From the NCBI RefSeq assembly GCF_020923495.1, contig NZ_CP064048.1, forward strand, positions 2,187,501 through 2,251,500: a stretch of DNA of 64,000 nucleotides. The letters are read 5' to 3'. A model generated the notes under the pieces. The model did not search any database and had not been told where the DNA came from. It saw only the letters and a program-made list of their open reading frames with translations. Positions 19,166-27,298 of the stretch are shown one piece after another (the first letter of the stretch is position 1; each line of letters starts with the position of its first letter). The translations under genes and the position numbers were made by a program. The DNA is from Brevibacillus sedimenti. Its GTDB lineage: Bacteria; Bacillota; Bacilli; Brevibacillales; Brevibacillaceae.

Positions 19166-19819
19166 ATGTCAAAGCAGTTTGCCGTCATCGGGATGGGCCG
19201 GTTTGGTTCCAGCGTGGCCCGGACCCTGTATGAGATGGATTATGAAGTAATGGGCATTGACGAAAACGAAGAGCGCATCAACGAGAACATCCAGTACGTC
19301 ACCCACGCTGTCGCCGCCGATTCGACCGACGAGCGGGCGCTGAAGGAGATCGGCATTCGCAACTTCGACGTGGTCGTCGTCGCGATCGGGGCTGACATTC
19401 AGGCCAGCATTTTGACCGTGCTGATCCTCAAGGAACTGGGCGTGAAAAAGATCGTCGCCAAAGCGCAGAACGAGCGGCATGGTCAGGTGCTGTACAAGGT
19501 GGGGGCGGATCGGGTGGTGTTTCCCGAGCGGGACATGGGGGTGCGCGTCGCCCACAATCTGATCTCCGCCAATGTGCTTGACTTTATTGAACTGGCGGAG
19601 GATTACAGCGTGGCCGAAGTGGTGGTCTCATCCGGGATGGTGGGCAAGACGCTGCGTCAGCTGGACATCCGCGCCCGATACGGAGTGAACGTCATCGCCA
19701 TCAAAAGCGGCGAGAAGTTCAACATCGCCCCCAGTCCGGACGAGGTGATCCAGTACGGGGACGTGCTGGTCGTCATCGGCAACAACAAACATCTGAATGC
19801 ATTTGAGGAGCAGGCGTAG
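19166..19819 (+). CDS. KtrA/KtrC-type RCK regulatory subunit of a potassium channel
   Basis: 217-residue cytosolic gating subunit that binds ATP/ADP (RCK_N) and c-di-AMP (RCK_C) and controls a KtrB/KtrD membrane pore. The RCK_N Rossmann motif is FAVIGMGRFGSSVARTL, with the acidic ribose ligand in MGIDENEERI. The RCK_C part starts near SVAEVVVSSGMVGKTLRQLD. ATG 19166 follows AAGGAGTGG. No pore gene is adjacent, as for the orphan KtrC of B. subtilis. The trmH-family gene starts 3 bases after its stop. Confidence 0.9.
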   Translation: MSKQFAVIGMGRFGSSVARTLYEMDYEVMGIDENEERINENIQYVTHAVAADSTDERALKEIGIRNFDVVVVAIGADIQASILTVLILKELGVKKIVAKAQNERHGQVLYKVGADRVVFPERDMGVRVAHNLISANVLDFIELAEDYSVAEVVVSSGMVGKTLRQLDIRARYGVNVIAIKSGEKFNIAPSPDEVIQYGDVLVVIGNNKHLNAFEEQA

Positions 19820-19822
19820 ACA

Positions 19823-20638
19823 ATGAAGCACGACGTCATACAATCGGTGCATAACCCCTTGGTGAAGCGGTTGTTCCGCCTGCTGGAGCGAAAAGGACGG
19901 GACGAGCAGGGGCGGTTTCTCGTCGAAGGGGCCCATTTGGTGGAAGAAGCCCTGAACAGCGGCGCGGAGGTGATCACCGTCCTGTACGACAGCAGCCGGG
20001 AGATGGACCCGGCCTGCCGGCGGGCGATTGACAGGCGCGCGGGGGAAGTCGAAGTAGTTCCCGCTTCCGCGGCGGTATTGGCCAAGCTGTCGGAGACCAA
20101 GACACCGCAGGGAATTGTCGCCGAAGTGAAAAAGACAGAGCACGACTGGAACGCATGGCTGCAGGCGGCGGAAGAACGTGATTACCTGCTGCTGATGCTG
20201 GACGAGATTCAGGACCCGGGCAACCTCGGCACCATGCTGCGCACGGCGGAAGCGGCTGGTGTCGACGCAGTGATTCTCGGCAAAGGCAGCGTCGATCCGT
20301 ACAACGGCAAAGTGGTGCGGGCCACGATGGGGGCGCTGTACCGGCTGCCCGTTTTTTCCCGGCCGCTGCTGGAGGCCGCCGCCGAATTGAAACGGCAAGG
20401 CGCGCGGGTTATCGTGTCCTCCCTCAATGAAAACAGCCTCAGGTATGACGAGGCTGATTACACAGGCAAAACGGCAATCGTGATCGGCAATGAGGGGCGG
20501 GGGGTCTCCCGTGCCGTGAGCGAAGCGGCTGACGGGTTCGTGCACATCCCGCTGTACGGACGGGCGGAATCGCTCAATGCGGCGGTCGCCGCCGGCATCC
20601 TCATCTACGAGGCGCAGCGCAGACGCAGGCATAGGTAG
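19823..20638 (+). CDS. TrmH (SpoU) family RNA 2'-O-methyltransferase
   Basis: 271-residue SPOUT enzyme. The N-terminal substrate-binding domain (VKRLFRLLERKGRDEQGRFLVEGAH) precedes the trefoil-knot motifs LDEIQDPGNLGTMLRTAEAA, IVIGNEGRGVS and IPLYGRAESLNAAVAAGILI. It is likely an rRNA methylase like YsgA, which also lies next to pheS in Bacillus. The exact target nucleotide is unknown. Confidence 0.92.
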   Translation: MKHDVIQSVHNPLVKRLFRLLERKGRDEQGRFLVEGAHLVEEALNSGAEVITVLYDSSREMDPACRRAIDRRAGEVEVVPASAAVLAKLSETKTPQGIVAEVKKTEHDWNAWLQAAEERDYLLLMLDEIQDPGNLGTMLRTAEAAGVDAVILGKGSVDPYNGKVVRATMGALYRLPVFSRPLLEAAAELKRQGARVIVSSLNENSLRYDEADYTGKTAIVIGNEGRGVSRAVSEAADGFVHIPLYGRAESLNAAVAAGILIYEAQRRRRHR

Positions 20639-20744
20639 CGGCTGCTGTCCGCTGCACACGCTTCGCCAGCCGCTTGCGTTCGTCCCAAGCCATGGCCACA
20701 GCGCCTGTTGGAAAATCGCTTGACCGCATGCAGGATTTGCATCA

Positions 20745-20773
20745 TTGAAAGTTCGCCAGGGTTGCGCTATAAT
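20745..20773 (+). promoter_or_regulatory. SigmaA promoter of pheST
   Basis: TTGAAA (20745-20750), a 17-base spacer, TATAAT (20768-20773), just before the T-box leader. Confidence 0.85.
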
Positions 20774-20779
20774 TTTCCT

Positions 20780-21077
20780 GAATGTGTGTAATATAACGGA
20801 AAGCGATGACAGAGAGTAGTACGCAGGCCCCATGCGTTTGCAGGGAGGAGATGCCGCAGACTGAAAGCATCCCAACGCCATGTCTGCCGAATTCACTCTG
20901 GAGCCGCACTCTGAACCGCTCGAGATGAGCCCAGTAGGAGCAGCCGGGACATTCCCGTTATCATGGTCAAAGTGAGGCGGAAGACTGGGTTCCCCAGGCA
21001 TCGTTGGGGGAAAAGCCTTCTGCTTAACAAGGGTGGTACCGCGAGTAACAGCTCGTCCCTTTTCGGGGCGGGTTTTT
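20780..21077 (+). promoter_or_regulatory. T-box leader with Phe specifier, upstream of pheS
   Basis: The AGAGAGTAG element of stem I lies near 20811. The specifier loop reads GAA-TTC-AC with TTC (Phe) at 20892-20894. The T-box GGGTGGTACCGCG is at 21031-21043. A terminator, CTCGTCCC / GGGGCGGG plus T-run, ends at about 21077. Uncharged tRNA-Phe should promote read-through into pheS-pheT. This accounts for most of the 530-base gap before pheS. Confidence 0.93.
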
Positions 21078-21169
21078 CTATTTTTCGGGGCCCTCCCGGT
21101 TTACGCGGCAGCCGCAGCCGGACGGGACCGCAGGAAGGTTGCAAATCTTGAGCAAAGGAGCGATACAAC

Positions 21170-22204
21170 GTGCAAACGCGGTTACAGGAGATGAAACAGG
21201 CGGCGCTGGACCAGATCAGCCAGGCCGCAGACGCGGGTCAGCTGCAAGACCTGCGCGTCAAATATCTGGGGAAAAAAGGTGAACTGACCGAGCTTCTGCG
21301 CGGAATGGGCAGCCTTTCGCCGGAAGAGAGGCCTGTCGTCGGCCAGCTCGTCAACGAGGTGCGCGCGGCGCTGGAAGCGGCGTTTGCCGACAAGCAGGCC
21401 GCACTGGAACAAGCAGCGCTGGAAGCCAAACTGGCGTCGCAAACGCTGGACGTTACACTGCCCGGCCGTCCGGTTCCGACCGGAACGATGCACCCGCTTT
21501 CCCGCATTATCGAAGAGATCGAGGACATTTTCATCGGTCTGGGCTTTGAAATTGCCGAAGGGCCCGAGGTGGAGACGGATCATTTCAACTTCGAGATGCT
21601 CAACCTGCCCAAGGATCATCCCGCGCGCGACATGCAGGATTCGTTCTATCTGACGGAGGACATTTTGCTCCGCACCCAGACGTCTCCGGTGCAGGCGCGC
21701 ACCATGCTGAAAAAGGCCGGCCAGACGCCGGTAAAAATCATCTCTCCGGGCAAGGTGTACCGGCGCGACGACGACGATGCCACCCACTCCCACCAGTTTA
21801 CGCAGATCGAAGGGCTGGTCGTCGACAAAGGCATTGGCATGAGCGACTTGAAAGGGATTCTGCTCACGTTTGCCCGCCAGATGTTCGGGGCCAACCAGCA
21901 AATCCGCCTGCGCCCCAGCTTTTTCCCGTTCACCGAACCGAGCGCGGAAGTGGACCTGCAGTGCTTCAGCTGCGGCGGAGACGGCTGCCGCGTCTGCAAG
22001 CAGACGGGCTGGATCGAGATTCTCGGCTCCGGCATGGTGCACCCGCGCGTATTGGAAATGGCCGGCTATGATCCGCAGGAAGTGAGCGGGTTTGCCTTCG
22101 GAATGGGCGTGGAGCGCATCGCCATGCTGAAGTACGGGGTAGAGGACATTCGCCATTTCTACACCAATGACGTGCGCTTCCTGCGGCAGTTCAACCGAGG
22201 CTAG
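21170..22204 (+). CDS. pheS: Phenylalanyl-tRNA synthetase alpha subunit
   Basis: 344-residue class II synthetase subunit. It has an N-terminal coiled coil (Phe_tRNA-synt_N), then motif 1 ([20 protein letters not shown]), motif 2 ([20 protein letters not shown]) and motif 3 ([17 protein letters not shown]). The GTG start at 21170 lies 9 bases after AAAGGAG. It pairs with PheT to form the (alpha-beta)2 enzyme. Confidence 0.97.
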   Translation: MQTRLQEMKQAALDQISQAADAGQLQDLRVKYLGKKGELTELLRGMGSLSPEERPVVGQLVNEVRAALEAAFADKQAALEQAALEAKLASQTLDVTLPGRPVPTGTMHPLSRIIEEIEDIFIGLGFEIAEGPEVETDHFNFEMLNLPKDHPARDMQDSFYLTEDILLRTQTSPVQARTMLKKAGQTPVKIISPGKVYRRDDDDATHSHQFTQIEGLVVDKGIGMSDLKGILLTFARQMFGANQQIRLRPSFFPFTEPSAEVDLQCFSCGGDGCRVCKQTGWIEILGSGMVHPRVLEMAGYDPQEVSGFAFGMGVERIAMLKYGVEDIRHFYTNDVRFLRQFNRG

Positions 22205-22224
22205 AAAGGAGAGTCGTTTCAGAG

Positions 22225-24647
22225 ATGAAGGTATCGTACCAATGGTTGTCGGAATACGTGGATTTACACGATATCACCCCGTACGGACTGGCGGAAAAGC
22301 TGACCAGAAGCGGGATTGAAGTGGAGACTGTAGAGCCGCGCAACGCCGGCGTCTCCAACGTAGTGGTCGGGTACGTCAAGGAGCGCAGCAAGCATCCGGA
22401 CGCCGACCGCCTGAGCGTCTGCATCGTGGATGCAGGACAGGGCGAGGACCTGCAGATCGTCTGCGGTGCGCCCAACGTGGCGCAGGGACAAAAAGTGCCG
22501 GTAGCATTGATCGGAGCGAAACTGCCGGGCGGCCTGCACATCAAGAAGTCCAAGCTGCGCGGCGTGGAGTCGCACGGCATGATCTGTTCGGCCAAGGAAC
22601 TGGGCCTCAATGACAAGCTGCTGGCCAAAGACCAGCAGGAAGGGATTATGGTCCTGCCCGAGGACGCCGAAGTGGGCATGGATGCTGTCTCTTACCTGGG
22701 GCTTGACGACTACGTGCTGGAGCTGGGCTTGACGCCAAACCGTTCCGATTGCCTCAGCATGATCGGGGTCGCTTACGAAGTGGCAGCCATTCTCGGCCGG
22801 GAGGTCAAGCTGCCGGAGATTGCCGTCACCGAAAACGGCGGCGACAATCCGGTAAGCGTGCGCATCGAAGCGGACGATCACTGCTACCGCTACGTGGGAC
22901 GCCACTTTACCGGAGCGAAAATCACCAGTTCGCCGCAGTGGATGAAAAACCGCCTGATGGCGGCGGGGATCCGGCCGATCAACAACGTCGTGGACGTGAC
23001 CAACTACGTCATGCTGGAATACGGCCAACCCCTGCACGCGTTTGACGCGACCAAGGTAAAAGACCGCGCCATCGTCGTGCGCCTGGCACAAGACGGGGAG
23101 AAGCTGGTCACGCTGGACGATCAGGAGCGAACGCTGGACAGCCAGACCCTGCTGATCGCCGACGGGGAAAAAGGGCTGGCCATCGCCGGCGTGATGGGCG
23201 GCGCCAACTCGGAGATCACCGACGAGACGACGGAAATCATTTTGGAAGCCGCCTGGTTTACGCCGCAGACGGTTCGCCGCACGGCTCGGACCCAGGGCAT
23301 GCGCACGGAAGGATGCGTCCGCTGGGAAAAAGGCGTCGATCAGGCGCGCGTCCAGGAAGCAGGCGAGCGGGCTGCTGCGCTGATCCAGCAGTTGTCGGGC
23401 GCGGCCGTCTCCAAAGGAGTGGCGTCGGCTGTTGTCCGTGAAGTGAAGCCGGCCGTCGTAACGGTTGCGCTGGAGAAGATCAACCAGCATCTGGGCACGT
23501 CGCTGACCGCAGCGGACGTCTCCGCAATTTTCGACCGCCTGGGCTTTTCGTATGAGCAGAACGGCAGCACCTGGACGGTCACCGTACCGACCCGCCGCGG
23601 TGACATCACCCTGCCGGAGGATTTGGTGGAGGAAGTGGCCCGCCTGTACGGCTACGACAACATTCCGACCAGCTTGCCGAGCGGCCAGGCCACACAGGGG
23701 CAGCTTACCCCGACCAGCGTCTGCGCCGGACAATTCGCCACCACCTGATTGGCGCGGGACTGCACGAGGCGATTACCTACTCCCTGGTTCACGCGGAGCG
23801 GGTGGGGGATGTAGCCGGTCTGCACCGCATTGACGCCAAGCCGATTTCGCTGGCCATGCCGATGAGCGAAGAGCACAGCGTGCTGCGCACCAGCCTGATC
23901 CCTGGCCTTCTGCAGACGATCGCCTACAACAAAAACAGGCAAAACCACGATGTGGCCGTGTTTGAACTGGGCAGTGTCTTTCTGACCACAGAAGAAAAGC
24001 TGACACAGCTTCCCGAGGAACGCCTCTACGTGGCGGCAGCTTTGACCGGGCAGTGGCTGCCGCAGAATTGGATGGGCGCAAACCAGCCGGTTGACTTCTA
24101 CCTCGTCAAGGGACTGGTTGACTCACTCCTGAGCCGCTTGGGAATTGTCGGTGCGACCTACAAGCCTGCATCCGATCTGGCTGGCATGCACCCCGGCCGC
24201 ACGGCGGAGGTATGGGTCGGCGAGCGGCGTCTCGGCTATCTCGGACAGATTCACCCGGCACTGGAAAAAACCTACGACGTGTCGGAAACGTACGTGTTTC
24301 AGTTCGACCTGACGGAGCTGGCAGCAGCAGTCGAGGATGCAGGCTATTACAAGCCGCTGCCCAAGTTCCCGGCCGTGACCCGCGACCTCGCACTGGTAGT
24401 GGACCGCAGTGTGCCGGCGGCCGCTCTCGAAACGGCGATTCGCCAGGCGGCAGGAGAGCTCCTGGAATCGCTCACGCTGTTTGACGTCTACACCGGGGAG
24501 CGCATCGCCGCCGACAAGAAGAGCGTCGCCTTCTCCCTCGTCTTCCGCCATCCGGAACGGACGCTGCAGGACGACGAAATCCAGCAGGTGACTGCCGCCG
24601 TCGTGGACGCACTGAAGGCGCAAACGGGCGCGGAACTGCGCATGTAA
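22225..24647 (+). CDS. pheT: Phenylalanyl-tRNA synthetase beta subunit, interrupted by a -1 frameshift
   Basis: The PheT frame starts MKVSYQWLSEYVDLH and includes the tRNA-binding domain, B3/B4 editing domain (YRYVGRHFTGAKI) and B5 region. It breaks near 23712: after GQLTP the frame reads into a stop at 23748. Shifting frame from 23715 restores QRLRRTIRHHLIGAGLHEAITYSLV and continues to 24647 through the anticodon-binding domain (FPAVTRDLALVVDRSVPAA). Total length is close to the usual 800 residues. A single missing base between ccg and cag, where Tyr (tac) is expected, explains it. PheT is essential, so a sequence error or a recent mutation is more likely than a true pseudogene. Confidence 0.93.
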
Positions 24648-24737
24648 GGGACCTTGACGGATTCTGACATTTTCAGTAACCTAAAAAAGATACAGGAGTA
24701 CAAAAGTCGCAGAGTAGTGTTGAAGGAGGAAGCCTTC

Positions 24738-25004
24738 GTGCAAGGTGATGGGAAAAATCGGTTGACGGTTGATATATTTGGCCAGCAATACCGGCTGAGC
24801 GGAAAGGCAAGCGTAAACCATATCCGCATGGTGGCCGGTTTCGTCGATGACAAGATGAATGAAATCGCCAAGGGCAACCATCGCCTGGACACTGCCAAAA
24901 TCGCCGTGCTCACCGCGGTCAACATTGCGGACGAGTACTTCCGCCTGCGACAGGAGTACGAGGCACTGTTGAAGATCCTGCATGACGACGCGAACCAAGC
25001 ATAG
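24738..25004 (+). CDS. zapA: Cell division protein ZapA
   Basis: 88-residue FtsZ-ring stabiliser: NRLTVDIFGQQYRLSGKAS forms the globular head, and VNHIRMVAGFVDDKMNEIAK with the following helix forms the coiled coil. The GTG start at 24738 is spaced 7 bases from AAGGAGGA and gives the family length; the upstream in-frame extension to 24654 has no homologous content. zapA next to pheT is the usual Firmicutes order. Confidence 0.88.
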   Translation: MQGDGKNRLTVDIFGQQYRLSGKASVNHIRMVAGFVDDKMNEIAKGNHRLDTAKIAVLTAVNIADEYFRLRQEYEALLKILHDDANQA

Positions 25005-25015
25005 ACGAATCACAT

Positions 25016-25045
25016 AAAAAGAGGGGCAGTGTATGCCTCTCTTTT
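25016..25045 (+). terminator. Terminator of pheST-zapA
   Basis: AAAAAGAGG (25016-25024) pairs with CCTCTCTTTT (25036-25045), with the T-run on the plus strand. Confidence 0.75.
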
Positions 25046-25092
25046 CCCATTGTCGCGAAAAAGCTTGTCAATAAGAGGGGCGTGGGCAAAAG

Positions 25093-25968
25093 ATGGGTCA
25101 GGAGATGGACAGAGAAGCGCTGCGGGAGGCGGCCCGCCGGCTGTCTCTCGCAGAAAAAGAGGAAAAACTGCGCGGGCTGCTGCGCGATATGGGGCGCGTG
25201 CTGATCGCGTTTTCCGGAGGCGTTGACAGCACCTTTTTGCTGGCATGCGCCGTCCAGGAACTGGGCGATGAGGCGATCGCCGTGACCGCGGCGTCGGAGA
25301 CGTTCCCGACGCGGGAGTTTGAAGCGGCCAGGCAGTTGGCCAAACGCCTGGGTGCCCGTTTTGTGACCACCGAGATCCGCGAAATGGAAAATCCGCAGTT
25401 CGTCGCCAATCCGGTCAACCGCTGTTTTTACTGCAAAGACGGATTGTACGAGCATCTCGGCCGATTGGCGGAAGAAAATCAATGGAATGCCGTCATCTGC
25501 GACGGGGCCAATATGGATGACCTGGGCGACTATCGTCCCGGACGATTGGCCGCCGTCCAGCGCGGTGTCCGCAGCCCGCTGCAGGAAGCCGGCTTGTTCA
25601 AGGAGGAGATACGCCAATTGTCCCGGGCCATGGGGCTGCCCACCTGGAACAAGCCGTCGTTTGCCTGCCTGTCGTCGCGCATCCCGTACGGCTCGCCAAT
25701 CACCCTGGAAAAGATCGACCAGATTGACAGAGCAGAGGGGTATCTGATAAGTCTCGGCTTTCATCAGGTGCGCGTGCGCCATCACGATGCAATCGCCCGC
25801 ATTGAGGTAGACCCAGCCGACTTTCCGCGTCTGCTGGAGCATAGCGACGAGATTTCCCGGACGCTGCGGCAGATTGGTTTTCAGTATGTCACCCTGGATT
25901 TGTCCGGCTACCAGACGGGCAGCATGAACGCCGTTCTGGACAAGGATGTGAAAGCGGCGCATGGTTGA
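25093..25968 (+). CDS. larE: ATP-dependent sacrificial sulfur transferase LarE
   Basis: Adds sulfur to the dicarboxylated pyridinium intermediate of the nickel-pincer nucleotide (NPN) cofactor, giving up its own cysteine sulfur. The 291-residue protein has the PP-loop SGGVDS at residues 41-46, NPVNRCFYCKDGLYEHL, ICDGANMDDLGDYRPG and ACLSSRIPYG, with Cys192 at the sacrificial-cysteine position. It overlaps larB by 8 bases (coupled translation). Confidence 0.9.
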   Translation: MGQEMDREALREAARRLSLAEKEEKLRGLLRDMGRVLIAFSGGVDSTFLLACAVQELGDEAIAVTAASETFPTREFEAARQLAKRLGARFVTTEIREMENPQFVANPVNRCFYCKDGLYEHLGRLAEENQWNAVICDGANMDDLGDYRPGRLAAVQRGVRSPLQEAGLFKEEIRQLSRAMGLPTWNKPSFACLSSRIPYGSPITLEKIDQIDRAEGYLISLGFHQVRVRHHDAIARIEVDPADFPRLLEHSDEISRTLRQIGFQYVTLDLSGYQTGSMNAVLDKDVKAAHG

Positions 25969-26722
25969 TGTAGCGGCGATTTTGCGTCAGGTGCAGGCAG
26001 GAAGATTGAGCGTGGAAGAGGCGGAAGAGCTGCTTGCGGGCACGAGCCGTCTGGAGTACGCCACGCTTGATCTCGACCGGGCGCGGCGAACCGGTTTTCC
26101 CGAAGTGGTGTACGCGGCCGGCAAAACAGCGGAACAGTTGGTCGGGATTTTCAGCAGGCTGCGGGAACATCAAACAATCGTGCTGGCCACGCGGGTGACG
26201 GCCGAGCAGGCGGAGGCCGTGCTGACGCGGTGGCCCGACGTGCAGTATGTGAGAGAAGCGGGACTGTTGATCGGCACCAGCAGCCCGCTTACGCCTGTGC
26301 GGGACGGATACGTGGCGGTGGTGACCGCCGGCACGTCCGACTGGCCGGTCGCTCAGGAGGCGGCCTGGACGGTGCGCTGTTTTGGCAGCGAAGCGAGAGT
26401 GATCGCCGATGTGGGGGTGGCCGGCATCAACCGGCTGTTCCAGCGCTTGGATGAGATCAGGGAGGCGGCGGTGATCATCTGCATCGCCGGCATGGAAGGA
26501 GCGCTGGCCAGCGTTATTGCCGGACTGGTGGACAAGCCGGTCATCGCCGTGCCCACCAGCGTCGGGTACGGTGCTCACTTCAACGGCCTGGCCCCGCTGC
26601 TGTCGATGCTCAACTCTTGCGCCAACGGCGTGGCTGTGGTAAACATCGACAACGGATTTGGCGCAGGCTACCTGGCCGGCATGATTCACCGGCAGATCGC
26701 CGCTGCCTCGCTGCAACCGTAA
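25961..26722 (+). CDS. larB: Nickel-pincer cofactor biosynthesis protein LarB
   Basis: PurE-like carboxylase/hydrolase acting on nicotinic acid adenine dinucleotide as the first NPN step. 253 residues: an N-terminal LarB-specific helical part (LRQVQAGRLSVEEAEELLAG) and a PurE-type domain (VAVVTAGTSDWPVAQEAA, DVGVAGINRL, VGYGAHFNGLAPLLSMLNSC, GFGAGYLAG). LarC, the nickel insertase, is not in the window and a terminator follows, so it must be elsewhere or absent. The client could be lactate racemase or another LarA-like enzyme. Confidence 0.9.
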   Translation: MVDVAAILRQVQAGRLSVEEAEELLAGTSRLEYATLDLDRARRTGFPEVVYAAGKTAEQLVGIFSRLREHQTIVLATRVTAEQAEAVLTRWPDVQYVREAGLLIGTSSPLTPVRDGYVAVVTAGTSDWPVAQEAAWTVRCFGSEARVIADVGVAGINRLFQRLDEIREAAVIICIAGMEGALASVIAGLVDKPVIAVPTSVGYGAHFNGLAPLLSMLNSCANGVAVVNIDNGFGAGYLAGMIHRQIAAASLQP

Positions 26723-26723
26723 T

Positions 26724-26757
26724 AAAAAGAGCCAACCCGACAAGGGGTTGGCTCTTC
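26724..26757. terminator. Bidirectional terminator between larB and the holin-like gene
   Basis: AAAAAGAGCCAACCC and GGGGTTGGCTCTT form a long stem; T-runs on both strands serve the convergent genes. Confidence 0.85.
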
Positions 26758-26773
26758 GCTCACGGACGTGAAA

Positions 26774-27148
26774 TTAGGTTTCCTGTTTGTTGCCGGCGTC
26801 GCCGTTGCGCAGGTCCATATGCGTCTTGATCGGGATGAACAGGTCAATGATCCCGATCACCAGCGCGGCGAGCAGGGCACCCAGGATGGTCACCCGGAAC
26901 CCGGAGACGACAAACTGAGTCAGCCAGATTACCACGGCGCTCACCAGAAAACCGACAATCCCGCGATTGTACGGGGAGATCCGGTCGCCGAACATCAATT
27001 CAATAAGCCAACCAATTACGGCGATGACCACCGCGGCCATTAGTGCGGGCCAAAAACCGTTTACAGAAAAGCCGGGAACGAGAAACCCGACGAACATAAG
27101 CACGACTGCCGCGACCACGAAACGAATGACATGGCGCAAAATCGTCAT
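26774..27148 (-). CDS. Phage-holin-4-like (YvlD-type) membrane protein
   Basis: 124 residues with about four membrane helices (VVAAVVLMFVGFLVPGFSV, ALMAAVVIAVIGWLIELMFG, VGFLVSAVVIWLTQFVVSGF, LGALLAALVIGIIDLFIP). The family is chromosomal and related to holins, often tied to cell-envelope stress; no prophage genes surround it. ATG 27148 follows AAAGGAGG on the minus strand; the longer frame to 27184 starts before that site. Confidence 0.82.
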   Translation of the reverse strand: MTILRHVIRFVVAAVVLMFVGFLVPGFSVNGFWPALMAAVVIAVIGWLIELMFGDRISPYNRGIVGFLVSAVVIWLTQFVVSGFRVTILGALLAALVIGIIDLFIPIKTHMDLRNGDAGNKQET

Positions 27149-27250
27149 GAAGAATCCTCCTTTGGAGTTTGTTTCACTACTCATTCTGGCTTGTTTTTCG
27201 ACAAAATATGCCGCACCGGGTGTGTAAATTTATGCTTGCGGCGGACTGCA

Positions 27251-27259
27251 TGTTATAAT
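27251..27259 (+). promoter_or_regulatory. Extended -10 promoter of mutS2
   Basis: TGTTATAAT is an extended -10 with a weak -35, 40 bases before the TTG start. Confidence 0.5.
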
Positions 27260-27298
27260 GGGGAATGTTAGCGTTGACCACGTTAAGGAGGCACCATT

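Noticed and set aside
23700..23750. Programmed ribosomal frameshift in pheT
   Set aside because: No slippery heptamer, pseudoknot or internal Shine-Dalgarno was seen, and PheT is not known to use one. A one-base loss is simpler.
26774..27148. Prophage remnant suggested by the holin-like gene
   Set aside because: No other phage genes are nearby. This holin-like family is a normal chromosomal membrane protein in Firmicutes.
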